Under the pieces are notes generated by a model. It searched no databases. It was given only the letters and a program-made list of their open reading frames with translations, and was not told the DNA's origin. Position numbers and translations under genes: made by a program. From Priapulus caudatus (taxonomy: Eukaryota; Priapulida; Priapulimorpha; Priapulimorphida; Priapulidae), in contig NW_014578217.1 of the NCBI RefSeq assembly GCF_000485595.1, positions 43,694 through 68,693 of the forward strand: a stretch of DNA of 25,000 nucleotides, given 5' to 3'. Below are positions 10,460 to 24,016 of this stretch, in pieces (the first letter of the stretch is position 1; the number at the start of each line of letters is the position of its first letter).

Positions 10460-13400
10460 ATGTGCGCGCCGCAGCAGTTCCCGATCCCAATGCTGCACTC
10501 GCACGCCGCGGCTGCCGCGGCCGCCGCCGACGCCGCACCGGACGGCGTCAGCGAACTGGAGATGCGTTACCGCAAGCGGCAGCGCGTGTCCGACGACGGA
10601 GCGTTCGCCGGCCTGCAGCACCCGCCGCCGTGGAGGGAGTGCGATCCGATGTCGGCGGCCGGCGCGGGCAACTTCGCGAACACGCTGCAGCACGCGTACT
10701 CGGGACTGTGGACCAACACGCAGATCTCGCCGATCTTCTATCCGCGGACGCTCGACACGTACTACGACCAGTCGGCGTCCGCCGCGGTCATGTCGGCGAG
10801 CAACTTCCTCAATGGGCCGTCATTCGCGCCGATGAAGAGCGAAGAGTCGCTGTACAACCGCGCGGCGGCCGCCGCGTCCGTCACCGACTGCGCACTCGAG
10901 CAGGGTGACGACGGCCGCGGGAAGACGCACGGCGGCCACTCCCGCGCCACCGCCGGATACCTACCTCCCGGCGTCGTGTCAGCGCCCGCGGCGAACACGG
11001 CCGCTGCGCCGACGCCGTTCTCGTGGGCGCCGCCGCCGCCGCCGATCGACATCAACATGCAGTTCCTGCAGATCGAGCGCGAGCTGTGCGCTCTGCTGCG
11101 TCCGCTGACGTTCTCGGAGCCAGTCACGCATGTGTACAACCCGCTCGAGTACGCGCACCAGCCGCACAGCGACTACGTGATGAAGTACCTGCAGGGACCG
11201 AAGCGCGTCATGTTCCTCGGCATGAACCCGGGACCGTACGGCATGGCGCAGAACGGGGTAAGCGGCGCGACGCAGCAGCAGTGAGGAGGGGCGGGGTGGT
11301 GGGGTGGGGGGTAGGCACGGGTTGGTGGAGTTAGGCATAAACCCGGGACCGTACAGCATGGCGCAGAACGGGGTAAGCGGCGCGACTGCGCACAAGCGAC
11401 GGGGGGGGATGTTAAGCCCGGCACACACGTGAGTAATTTTACTCAAGTAAAATGATGCATGAGTCAAAATACTCACGTGTGCGGCGGATTTTCGTTGAGT
11501 ATTTTGACGCATGCATCATTTTACTAGAGTAAAATTACTCACGTGTGCGCCGGGCTTAACACAGGCCGGTGGATGGGGGATATATGCATGTGGTATGTGG
11601 ATGCACTGTGGTAGGGGAGAGATACAATATGGGATGGCGGAATGGGGAGAGGATACATGATGTGGGTTGGAAGGGGGCACGCATGATGCGGTGGTGGGGT
11701 AGAGATACAATATGGGATGGTGAAAGGGCCGGGGTGTACGTGATGTAGGTTGGTAGAAGGGAGAGAATACATAATGTAGGTTTGAGGAAGGTATTCGTGA
11801 TGCGCTGTGGTGGGGGAGCGATGCAATATGGGATGGTGGAAGGGGATTGCGATTCATGTTATAGGTTGCTAGATGCGATGGTGATACATAATGTAGGTTG
11901 GGAAGGGAAATACGTGACGCAGGCTGGTGGGGGAGAAGGCAGGGGATGTATGATGCAGGTTTGTAGACGGGAGGGGTTGTGTAGATTATGCTGGTTGGCT
12001 GAAGGGGATATTCGCAGAGTAATTGTGGGGGGGGGAGTACCGTGTAACATGAGTTGGTGGAGGGAAGGGGTAAATAATTTAAGTTGAATGTAGGGCACGA
12101 TGATGGGTGAGGGGAGATAATTAAGACATGATGTCGGTGGAGAGGGCAGGAGATACGTATTGCATGATGGTAAGAGTGGAGGAGGGGTACGAGATGTTGG
12201 TAGGAAGGCGGTTGCAGAGTGTGTAACGTGGGTTGGTGAAGGTCGGGGGGCATACACGACGGCAATCGGAGGCAAATTATTGCTTTACGTTTACAGGGTG
12301 CGAAATTAAAGGGAGTCCGGAGTCAAATACTCCCTGATTTACATTCGGAAAACTGTGTGACTCCCTGAAAATTCTGCTATACTAACAAGTTCATTCCAGA
12401 GCACGGCCTCACGGAATTACCATATTTTTTTCAGCAAATGTCCAAAAAAAATTTGGCAGCCGTGCATCGCATGAATCTTCAAAATACGCACAGTTGTATA
12501 CGTTATTCTTGTTGTGCTTTAGTTTTGAACTTCAGACTACGGACTCCCTCATTTTGCTACAGACTCCCTTTTTTTGAGGGCAGGGAGTCCGTTGGACTCC
12601 CTTGTTCAAAAGTTCATTTCTAACCCTGCGTTTACCTTGTTATTTTTACAGGTTCCCTTCGGTGACGGTAATCACGTTAGAGATTGGTTGAAAGTACAAG
12701 GAGAAGTATACAAGCCACGGCCCGAACACCCAAACAGACCCATCGTGGGGCTTGCCTGCACGCGCAGTGAGGTACGCACCCGAAGCTCGACGAAATATTT
12801 CTTCTTGCGGATCGATCCGTCTGAACTAAATAAATAAGTGAAACAAAATACCTACCTCAAATGTTGTTGCTAGTTTCGTGAAGCTGGATTGCTTTGTCCA
12901 TGTTTTTCACGCGTGCGCGCCAAATTATCAAGTTTGCGACAGGGCAGAACTTGATATTCATTTTTAGAACGCAGCTCTTTCTATGCTGATTGGCTACAGC
13001 CACCTGTCAATCACTCGGTCTAATCTGCCAATCACTGTCAATTAATCGGTCAATCGGGCATTTTTTTTAACGTTGCAACAATTTTTGATCCCTTCTTACT
13101 AATTGGTAAATGTTTTCTATTTTAATTACGTGTATTTAGAATTGTAGTTTCTGTCTAATACTCGAGTGTTTCTTTGAGAGTTTTCATCTGACGGCCCTCG
13201 TCTCGACTACTTTCAGGTGAGTGGTTCTAGATTCTGGGGTTTCTTCAAGGAGAAATGCCATACTCCAGACGCTTTCTTCCGCCACTGCTTCGTGCACAAC
13301 TACTGCCCCCTGGCGTTCATGTCGAAAACGGGCAAGAACATCACGCCACCGCAGTTCTGCATATCGCAGCGAAAGAGCCTGCAGGAGATCTGCGGTGGCG

Positions 13401-13654
13401 CCCTCTGCAGGACGATCGCGCTGCTGCAGGTGGAGACGGTCGTCGCCATCGGCAAGTACGTCGAGGCGCAGACGCGGGCGGCGCTGCGCGACGCCGGCAT
13501 GGAGCACACGGTGCGGCTCGCGCGCATCATGCACCCGAGTCCGATCAATCCGAACGCGAACAAGGGCTGGGCCGACGTCGTCACCGCCCAGCTCGAGGAA
13601 CTCGACCTCATGAAGTACCTGACGCCGCCGCCGCCGCAACACGACGGCGAGTAG
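10460..13654 (+). CDS. SMUG1: SMUG1 uracil-DNA glycosylase, with long N-terminal extension
   Basis: SMUG1 is a nuclear monofunctional glycosylase that removes uracil and oxidised pyrimidines such as 5-hydroxymethyluracil from DNA in base excision repair. Exons: 10460-11257, 12652-12771, 13217-13654, all phase 0, giving about 451 aa. The catalytic-loop motif GMNPGPYGM has Asn256 aligned with the catalytic Asn85 of human; [14 protein letters not shown] carries His412, aligned with human His239. [10 protein letters not shown] and [10 protein letters not shown] are further family blocks. The glycosylase core begins near residue 200. Before it lies a low-complexity extension with an Ala tract (residues about 16-23), a basic RKRQR cluster (38-42, NLS-like) and a Pro run just before the core; vertebrate SMUG1 is about 270 aa. 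ATG 10460 is chosen because it is the first in-frame ATG after an acceptor-like CAG at 10449-10451. A downstream ATG cannot be excluded. AATAAA candidates lie at 15608 and 15686. Confidence 0.94.
11219..11386 (+). repeat. 53-bp duplication of the SMUG1 exon 1 end with its 5' splice site
   Basis: The segment 11219-11271 (codons for the [12 protein letters not shown] catalytic loop plus donor GTAAGC) is repeated at 11334-11386, 115 bp downstream, with 2 differences in 53. In the second copy the Met codon ATG is ATA and the Gly codon after Tyr is AGC. Both copies keep the GGGGTAAGC donor. An in-frame TGA at 11282-11284 lies between them, so extending exon 1 to the second donor would truncate the enzyme. 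Confidence 0.9.
11288..11311 (+). other. G-quadruplex-type G runs beside SMUG1 donor
   Basis: Four or more G runs of at least four (GGGG C GGGG TGGT GGGG T GGGGGG) lie about 30 nt downstream of the SMUG1 exon 1 donor on the transcribed-RNA sense strand, between the two donor copies. The pattern fits a quadruplex in the pre-mRNA. Confidence 0.55.
11411..11560. mobile_element. 150-bp palindromic MITE, TTAA-flanked, in SMUG1 intron 1
   Basis: The two arms are near-perfect inverted repeats over about 65 bp each, beginning GTTAAGCCCGGCACACACGT and ending with the complement GCGCCGGGCTTAAC; the centre near 11485 is a short spacer. Each end carries TTAA, which fits a piggyBac-type TTAA target duplication around GCCCGGC termini, although TTAA is also part of the palindrome. 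There is no coding capacity. Confidence 0.8.
11565..12270. repeat. Degenerate purine-rich repeat in SMUG1 intron 1
   Basis: G/A-rich + strand in which ATACAATATGGGATGGTG-like and GATGTAGGTTGGTAGAAGGG-like segments recur irregularly (11610, 11705, 11825 for the first type). It explains long stop-free frames on the - strand rich in His, Pro and Ser, which are not genes. Confidence 0.7.
12294..12628. mobile_element. Short non-autonomous hAT-like element C in SMUG1 intron 1
   Basis: The 335-bp element has ends CAGGGTGCGAAAT and, inverted, CAGGGTTAGAAAT. It is flanked by a perfect 6-bp direct repeat CGTTTA (12288-12293 and 12629-12634). ACTCCCT or AGGGAGT occurs about seven times, concentrated near both ends. 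The right boundary is only 23 bp before SMUG1 exon 2, so the exon's branch point and polypyrimidine tract may lie in or against transposon sequence. Confidence 0.8.
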
Positions 13655-13920
13655 CGGCGGCGCGCGCGGCGGCGGCGGCTCCTAGGGGGCGCTAGCGACG
13701 GCGGGGGTCAGCGGACGTCCCCGGCGGGGTGCGGCCACGGCGGCGGGCACGCGGCGCGGACTAGCGCCGGCGGCGTCCCAGCACACGAGGGGGAGGACGA
13801 AGGATCCTTCCCGTCGCGTGCTGGGCCGCTGCCGGCTCGGAGCGCGCGCCGCGGAGCGGCGGCCCGGCCGCACCCCGCCACACGACGACGCGCGACCGGG
13901 TGGGGTGGCGTCCCACCGCA
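13655..13920 (+). other. GC-rich SMUG1 3' UTR start
   Basis: About 270 bp of very GC- and CpG-rich sequence follows the SMUG1 stop before the satellite-like array starts. It contains a CTCF-like site at 13679-13693 and no further exon that I recognise. Confidence 0.4.
13679..13693 (+). promoter_or_regulatory. CTCF-like motif 3' of SMUG1
   Basis: CTCCTAGGGGGCGCT matches 13 of 15 positions of the CTCF core CCASYAGRKGGCRSY, including the invariant AGG-GGC block. It lies about 25 bp past the SMUG1 stop codon. Motif match only; binding is inferred. Confidence 0.4.
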
Positions 13921-13924
13921 CGAT

Positions 13925-14800
13925 GGGCAATAGGGCGGGCCGTATCTGAGAGTATGCAAGGCGAAATTGCGGCGTGCCGCAACGCAGCGTTGATGGGGTT
14001 GACCGTGTCGGAGCATGCAACGCGAAATCGAGCGTGCCTTAACGCAGCGTACTGTAGGGTGGGCCGTATCTAGGCATGCAACGCGAAATCGGGCATGCCG
14101 TATCGCAGCGTTGATGGGGTGGAACGTATCTGAGCATGCAACGCAGAAATCAAGCATGCATTAACGCAGCGTACTGTAGGGTGGGCCGTATATCTAAGTA
14201 TGCAACGTGGAATCGGGCGTGTTGTAACACAGTATACGATAGGTCGGGCCATATCTGACAGTATGCAAAGCAGAATCGGACGTGCCATAATGCAGCGTTG
14301 ATGGGGTGGACCGTTTCTGAGCATGGAGCGCGAAATCGAGCATGCTGTAGAGTAGTGTACAATAGCACGAGTATGCTTTGATAGAGTGGAACGTAGCTAA
14401 GCATGCTACGTAGAACTGGGTGTGTTGTTACGCAGTGTACGATAAGGTGGGCCATATATCTGAGTATGCAATGCAGAATCGGGCGTGCCGTAACGCAGTG
14501 TACAATAGCACGAGTATGCTTTGATAGAGTGGAACGTATCTAAGCATGCTACGTAGAACTGGGTGTGTTGTTACGCAGTGTATGATAGGGTGGGCCGTAT
14601 CTGAGTATGCAATGCAGAATCGGGCGTGCCGTAACGCAGTGTACAATAGCACGAGTATGCTTTGATAGAGTGGAACGTAGCTAAGCATGCTACGTAGAAC
14701 TGGGTGTGTTGTTGTGCAGTGTAAGATAAGGTGGGCCGTATCAAAGCATACTATGTGGAATCGGGTGTGTTGTTACGCAGTGTAAGATAGCATGAGTGTG
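13925..14800. repeat. Satellite-like array, ~71-bp monomers with ~142-bp higher-order unit
   Basis: Monomers of about 65-72 bp share GGGTGGGCCGTATCTGAG, TATGCAACGC-AGAATCGGGC and CGTAACGCAGTG segments. From about 14340 two monomer types alternate: the segment AATAGCACGAGTATGCTTTG recurs at 14361, 14504 and 14645 (spacing 143 and 141). Left-hand copies are more diverged than right-hand ones. Long open frames on - are products of the repeat. Confidence 0.85.
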
Positions 14801-14964
14801 CTTCAGAAAGAGCAGGGTGGGCTCAGCGTGAGAGAATGAGAGGCATGCTGGAGGCAAACGCACGTGGATTGGAGTAAACTGTAGTGAAATGGACACGTGG
14901 CGGGGTGGCTGCATTTCAGCACATGCCGTGGAATTGGGGGTGGGGGCTGCAAGACAGCTCTCTG

Positions 14965-15180
14965 TGGGGACTGGGGAGGGTGGGAGGGAGCGAGGGAGGG
15001 GGGGTCGTCTTCATGCTAGCACACAATGGAGAATAGGAGAGCTGAATGGCAGCACTAGGTGAGAAATGGGGGCTGAATGCCAGCATACAATGGGGAATGG
15101 ATGGATGGATGGGGGGGGGTGACCTTTATGCCAGCACACAATGGGGAATTGGGTTGGCTGAATTTATGCAGTGTGTAGTT
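14965..15180. repeat. G-rich tract and short tandem repeat
   Basis: A G-run tract at 14965-15004 (GGGG ACT GGGG AGGG TGGG AGGG) has quadruplex potential. It is followed by three spaced copies of a CCAGCACACAATGGGGAA-like unit (about 15018, 15080, 15133) and a (GGAT)n run at 15098-15112. Confidence 0.65.
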
Positions 15181-16051
15181 TGTAAACAGAAGCATCTTTG
15201 TATGTTTCCTCGTACCAGCAAGCAAAAGGGTAAAAACAAAATGAAGATATACGGTTTTTAACGATCCCTTTTAAGTTATTAATTTTTTAACTTGTAAATA
15301 TGCATATGTTGTGTAAATTGCATAGATTTTAGACGTGTATATTACCATAAGAATAATTACGTATTATTATCAAGTACATATATTTACCAGATGATTCTAT
15401 ACAAAATATCATGACGTATTCTCATGGTTTTATATAGCTCTAAATACATGTAGGTAGATACATGTAGTCTTAATGGTATTGTACATGTCGTCGAAAACGT
15501 TTCATATCACAGTCTATTTATACAATGGCTCTAGCAACAGACACCCACAACTGTACCGCTAACAAAACTGGAAGTGACTAGACTTGCAAGTTATTACAAT
15601 CGCCCCGAATAAAAAATTGCTAAATTTACGCCGGAGACGGCAAATAACGAAATTAATGTCCGTGAATGTAACGTGATTATGAATGAATAAATCTCATGAT
15701 ATTCAATCAGAATTGTCGCCCGTTCATCACTTTTCCGTCGCGTCCGACGGTCCGCGGTTAATAACCGATCAACTCTTCCGCTCCCTTTCTGCCGCCGTCT
15801 TTCCGCTTGCCTCTCTCTCTCTCGCGCGCACGGCTGCGGCGGTTCCCTCCCCACGCTGTGCAATCCTACGCTCATTCACCCGTGACGCACCTACTGCTGC
15901 TGTCCACTGCAGAATAGCGTCTCGATGACAGTCCCAGTGAGCGCGGCATTGTTGCTGAAATGGAGAAGTCGAACACTTAGGGCGGGCCGGTGCGAGAGAT
16001 GGCTCGCGCGACTGTCAACAGTCGGGTTTAAGATGAAATGATGAGACATAG
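15181..16051. other. Intergenic, no gene recognised
   Basis: AT-rich to about 15690, then a pyrimidine-rich, CpG-containing stretch (15720-15900) with a (CT)n run. AATAAA at 15608-15613 and 15686-15691 could serve the SMUG1 transcript, which would then include the satellite-like array in its 3' UTR. Confidence 0.35.
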
Positions 16052-16361
16052 CAGGGTTCATAGTAGTAAGACACATGTTGAAATAAGGACTTATAAGACT
16101 CTTTCTGGAGGCCAAAATAAAACTTTTTTACGCGATTTCTGATAGATCACCGACTATTAAAGTACACTAATAATATTTATATACACAATTGCACAGCAGA
16201 TTTAATTATTCCGTATTATATATAAAACAATACTGCAAGAAATAAGGACTATTAAGTACTTTTCTAAGATTTCACCAAAAATAAGTACTAATAAGGGCCC
16301 TTATTTTATTTTTGACAAAATAAGTACTTATAAGACTTTGGAAGACCTGCTACGAACCCTG
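16052..16361. mobile_element. Short non-autonomous hAT-like element D
   Basis: The 310-bp element has ends CAGGGTTCATAGTAG and, inverted, CAGGGTTCGTAGCAG. AATAAG/CTTATT and AAGTACTTAT-type motifs recur through both subterminal regions. The 5-bp CATAG flanks it directly on both sides (16047-16051 and 16362-16366). No coding capacity. Confidence 0.75.
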
Positions 16362-17809
16362 CATAGGAGCACTGGCGTGTGAAGAGAGAGGGGGGAGGGG
16401 AAGAAAAGTGGGGGAGACTAGGGGGAGAGGGAGATAATGTAGAGAGAAGGGGAAAAGAGATATCAGAATGAAATTCCGTACCCATGCACGTCGTGGCACC
16501 AACTCTCGCGTTCGTGCAGCAACCTCCATCGTCCGGCTCGACTTGTAATTAGGCGACACCTGTAAAACAACCCAAGCTGTAACATCGTTTCACACTAATC
16601 AGCGTGACTCGCGTGGCACACACTAGAAGCATCAGGAATAGCGTTCACCCTGTCTGCTAGCTTGGCATGCGTGTCGGGTGCTCTGTCGATTAGACGCATG
16701 CAAGATGCTCGAAGTAAAAAAAAACACTACTACCATGCAATGTGTGCAATCGCGTTTCCAACTTGAGGAGCTAGCCTTTCGACGGAAATACACGTCGTGC
16801 CGGACATAGCAAGCAGCGGACCTCATTGTTGTCACACGCTAATCAGTGCTGCGCTTGGACTCGGAACAGATCGCTACGGACAATCAATCAGCCTTCCCCG
16901 ACTCGAACCATGAACGCTACCGTCAAGTTTCACGTGTGTTCGGGCAAAAATCGAATCGCATTTACGAACGCTAGCTGACGACTACCCCGCACCCTGCTAC
17001 ACGATAAAGCACGACACAACAGCAATAACGCAATACTTTACGTACTCTTCATACGTTACCTGGCGTCGACTACCTACACACACTGCGGATACCTAACTTT
17101 CTCGCCTTGCCTAGTGCCTCACTGCCTGCAGTAGCTGGGCTCTCTCTCTCTTTCTCTCTGAACGATCGTCTGCACTCGCTAGCTTAGGACCGATGCCCGG
17201 CTCGTCTGTCTGTCTGTTGCCCGATTGCCATAGTAACGACTCCTGCCTTTCTCTCACACTTACAGCACTTCCTCTCGCTGAGCCCTCTTTTACATTCACC
17301 AGTTCAACGCGTGCGCGTACCGCATACACCGCCCTCCTCATATATCGCGGTCACCGATCACTGGCATCCACGACTTGCCAGTTGCACAGAACAGTTGCAT
17401 GTTTGCGACGTCGTGTCTGAATGCACGTTGACGCGCCGCCTCGGAAGGCAGTCCTGTTACGACCAAGTCGAGACCTCTCCCACCCCCAGTGGAAATTTTT
17501 CTGAGTCGACCGCATTAAGAAAAAGATTGAAGAGTCGTGGCCTACCGCACGCATCAGGTCATGCCTAGTCATGACTGTCTAATATTACGAATAGCTTTCT
17601 GTTAAACAAACACTCATCGTTAGATAAATCTTCCGTAATTTATTAGAAGGTATTGCCCGTAAAGAACCTTGTCAATTCCCTTGATGATCAATTCAATTCT
17701 TCCCTCCTTGACGGAGTTACAGAATCTTCTAAGGCTACTTTTATTCTCAACTACGAGTAACCAGACACTATTTAACACTGAAAGATAGTGGAATGTGTAC
17801 ACCCTCATC
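16362..17809. other. Intergenic between SMUG1 and hnRNP 3' ends
   Basis: Starts with a purine-only-like tract (16378-16465, GAGAGGGGGGAGGGG type). The remainder is of mixed composition with several short open frames on both strands and no domain that I recognise. A (TC)n run lies at 17141-17160. Confidence 0.4.
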
Positions 17810-17815
17810 TTTATT
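17810..17815 (-). terminator. Candidate poly(A) signal for the hnRNP gene
   Basis: TTTATT on + is AATAAA on -, 1.09 kb after the hnRNP stop. Two further copies lie farther on, near 17739 and at about 17639. The choice between them cannot be made from sequence. Confidence 0.3.
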
Positions 17816-18269
17816 TCACACAGACTAAACACACATCTAAAAAATATACACTGTTTGCAGTTTTGCCACCTTGATATATCTGATCATTAAACAAACTTCG
17901 TCGGGATTTACGCACGAAGATTAGCATCGTATGCACTTTACACGAGACCAAGAGACTTCTCTGGATAAACTTCAAATTTCCAATGTTAACATGATACGCA
18001 ACCTAACATTACATATTAAGCTAGCATATTATAGGCACCTATCCCCTCTAAGGGCTTTCCTTCAAGCAAAACGAATAACATACACCATATTACGAGTATG
18101 TCGTTTATAAAATAGCAGCAACTCTTTGTCTAAAGTCGACAGCATACGACGTAATGTATGTAAAGTGTAACGCAACGGTAGTACAGCGAGGAAGTGTAGC
18201 ATGTACAGAGAGGAGCTGGAAAACAAATCATAGGGTGAGGTGCAAGTTGTCAGCGCTCTGGTCACTTCA

Positions 18270-18483
18270 CTGTTCGTGTTTAACTGAAGACTGGCTAGTC
18301 GGCCGTGCTGGTGCTCTCACTAGTCTTCCTTCAACCCTGCGACTCTATGTTGCTCAACTGTTCGTGTTTAACTGAAGACTGGCTAGTCGGCCGTGCTGGT
18401 GCTCTCACTAGTCTTCCTTCAACCCTGCGACTCTATGTTGCTCAACTGTTCGTGTTTAACTGAAGACTGGCTAGTCGGCTGTG
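18270..18483. repeat. 88-bp tandem repeat, ~2.4 copies, in probable hnRNP 3' UTR
   Basis: TGTTCGTGTTTAACTGAAGA begins at 18271, 18359 and 18447, an exact 88-bp period, and the first two units look identical. Each unit contains inverted halves (GAAGACTGGCTAG and CTAGTCTTC) that can pair. The near-identity implies recent duplication and likely length polymorphism. Confidence 0.92.
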
Positions 18484-18901
18484 CTCTATGATTACATACG
18501 CTGTTTATGATACCTCCTCATTGCTGACGTTATAAAAATGCTCCCTGAAAGCCTAAACAACAAACAAATCCTATTACGAACTGCATACAAAACTTGATGG
18601 GCATTCAGAATGCCTATTTGGAATCTTTTATGATTCCCACACCAATGTTAAATAACCTCATTAACCTTATTGACCAGGTAACGTTACGCGTTTTAATTGC
18701 TTCTGACACACAGATTCCTTTGCGGCTGAAAAACTCACTGAAGTAGCTTATGCGTCTAGTCTAACACATTCTCGAGATATTTCCATAACCCTGTTGCTTT
18801 TTGCACGACATGGGGAATACTGCATACGTAAAAGGTGTGATCAAATTTATCGCCATTGGTACATACCCTTAGAAGCTGGTGCGAAATAAGAGAATCGCTT
18901 C

Positions 18902-23068
<4,167 letters not shown>

Positions 23069-23269
23069 TTTCCTTGTTCAAGTTGTTGTTGCTGAGCTTC
23101 AAGTCACGTGTCCTATTTTCGTTTCTTCTCAGCTTTTGGCGAAATAAATTATAAAATTTACATAAATATAAACAAGTTCAAGAAATCTACCATGAAATCA
23201 ATAATTCTCACATATCATGTACACTTGGATGAAACAAATTGTGTCTAAAATCATTTTATCACGACCGTA

Positions 23270-23410
23270 ACATGCCGAGTACCTGGTGGAAACTATTCGG
23301 GTGTTTCCGTGCGTTGTGCGTTGTGCGTTGTGCGGGTGTTTCCGCGGGTCCGTTCGGGTGTTGCGGCCGTCTTTCGATCGTTCCTTCTAGTTCCTCCCTA
23401 CGTACGTGAT
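23270..23410 (-). promoter_or_regulatory. CpG-rich segment upstream of hnRNP, possible promoter/5' UTR
   Basis: A CpG-rich island in AT-rich DNA 200-340 bp upstream of the start codon, with four tandem TTGTGCG-type units and two GGTGTTTCCG copies on +. It is a plausible core promoter or non-coding first exon (a CAG|GTACTC on - near 23283 could be its donor). No TATA box or TSS can be placed. Confidence 0.3.
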
Positions 23411-23983
23411 GTACACGTCGTTCGTTCTTTGAAACTGGTTTGGTTCATACACTAGTTTGTTTATACACAGGAGTGTCGGAACCTGGAAATAGATAACGGG
23501 TTTGGTCGTATCGAGGTCAGGCAGTCGATTGACTGTGTTGTTGATAATAGCTACGTACGTGCGTGGTATAAATTGACAATGAAACAACCAGAAAACGAAT
23601 AAAAGGCTTTAGACACTGATATCTACCGGAGTCTCTTCTACAACTACTTCTACTTTTATACAGTCCATGCACGCAGAATTACAGTGCCCGTGAAATTCTC
23701 TAACTCTAGGTGCACATAAAACATGTGTTCGTAGTAATACTTTTGCTAGAATTGCGTGACCAGGGTAATAGGTATTGGACATGCACACATTGGGCATGCA
23801 AAGCGAGAACGGTTATTTTCGGGACGCAGGATTGGACTGTTTTAATTATCTAAATAAATCGGGATATACCAGATAAATTTTCCGTAATTTAAGAATCGGA
23901 TTCAACAGGGCGGGTTTATTTAACTGGAATATTGTATGTGTTTTTTATTTGTTTTTATGGGATTTGTTTCAATTCACCCCTGA

Positions 23984-24016
<33 letters not shown>

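Noticed and set aside
10268-10693. Open frames on - and other + frames across SMUG1 exon 1
   Set aside because: They are shadows of high-GC coding sequence; only one frame carries conserved SMUG1 residues.
10727-10745. PIP-box-like QISPIFYP in the SMUG1 N-terminal extension
   Set aside because: Lacks the aliphatic residue at the fourth position and correct aromatic spacing of QxxΨxxθθ; only a weak resemblance.
11516-12265. Long open frame (about 249 codons) on the - strand
   Set aside because: It is antisense to a purine-rich degenerate repeat in SMUG1 intron 1; the His/Pro/Ser/Tyr composition repeats with the DNA and overlapping frames are equally open.
12976-13060. Cluster of CCAAT/ATTGG words as promoter elements
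   Set aside because: They sit inside SMUG1 intron 2 as a short degenerate repeat (TCAATCACTCGGTC-type), with no sign of a start site.
13184-13642. 152-codon open frame on - opposite SMUG1 exon 3
   Set aside because: Antisense shadow of the conserved glycosylase exon.
13682-14688. Several open frames on - after SMUG1
   Set aside because: Periodic peptides produced by the ~71-bp satellite-like repeat.
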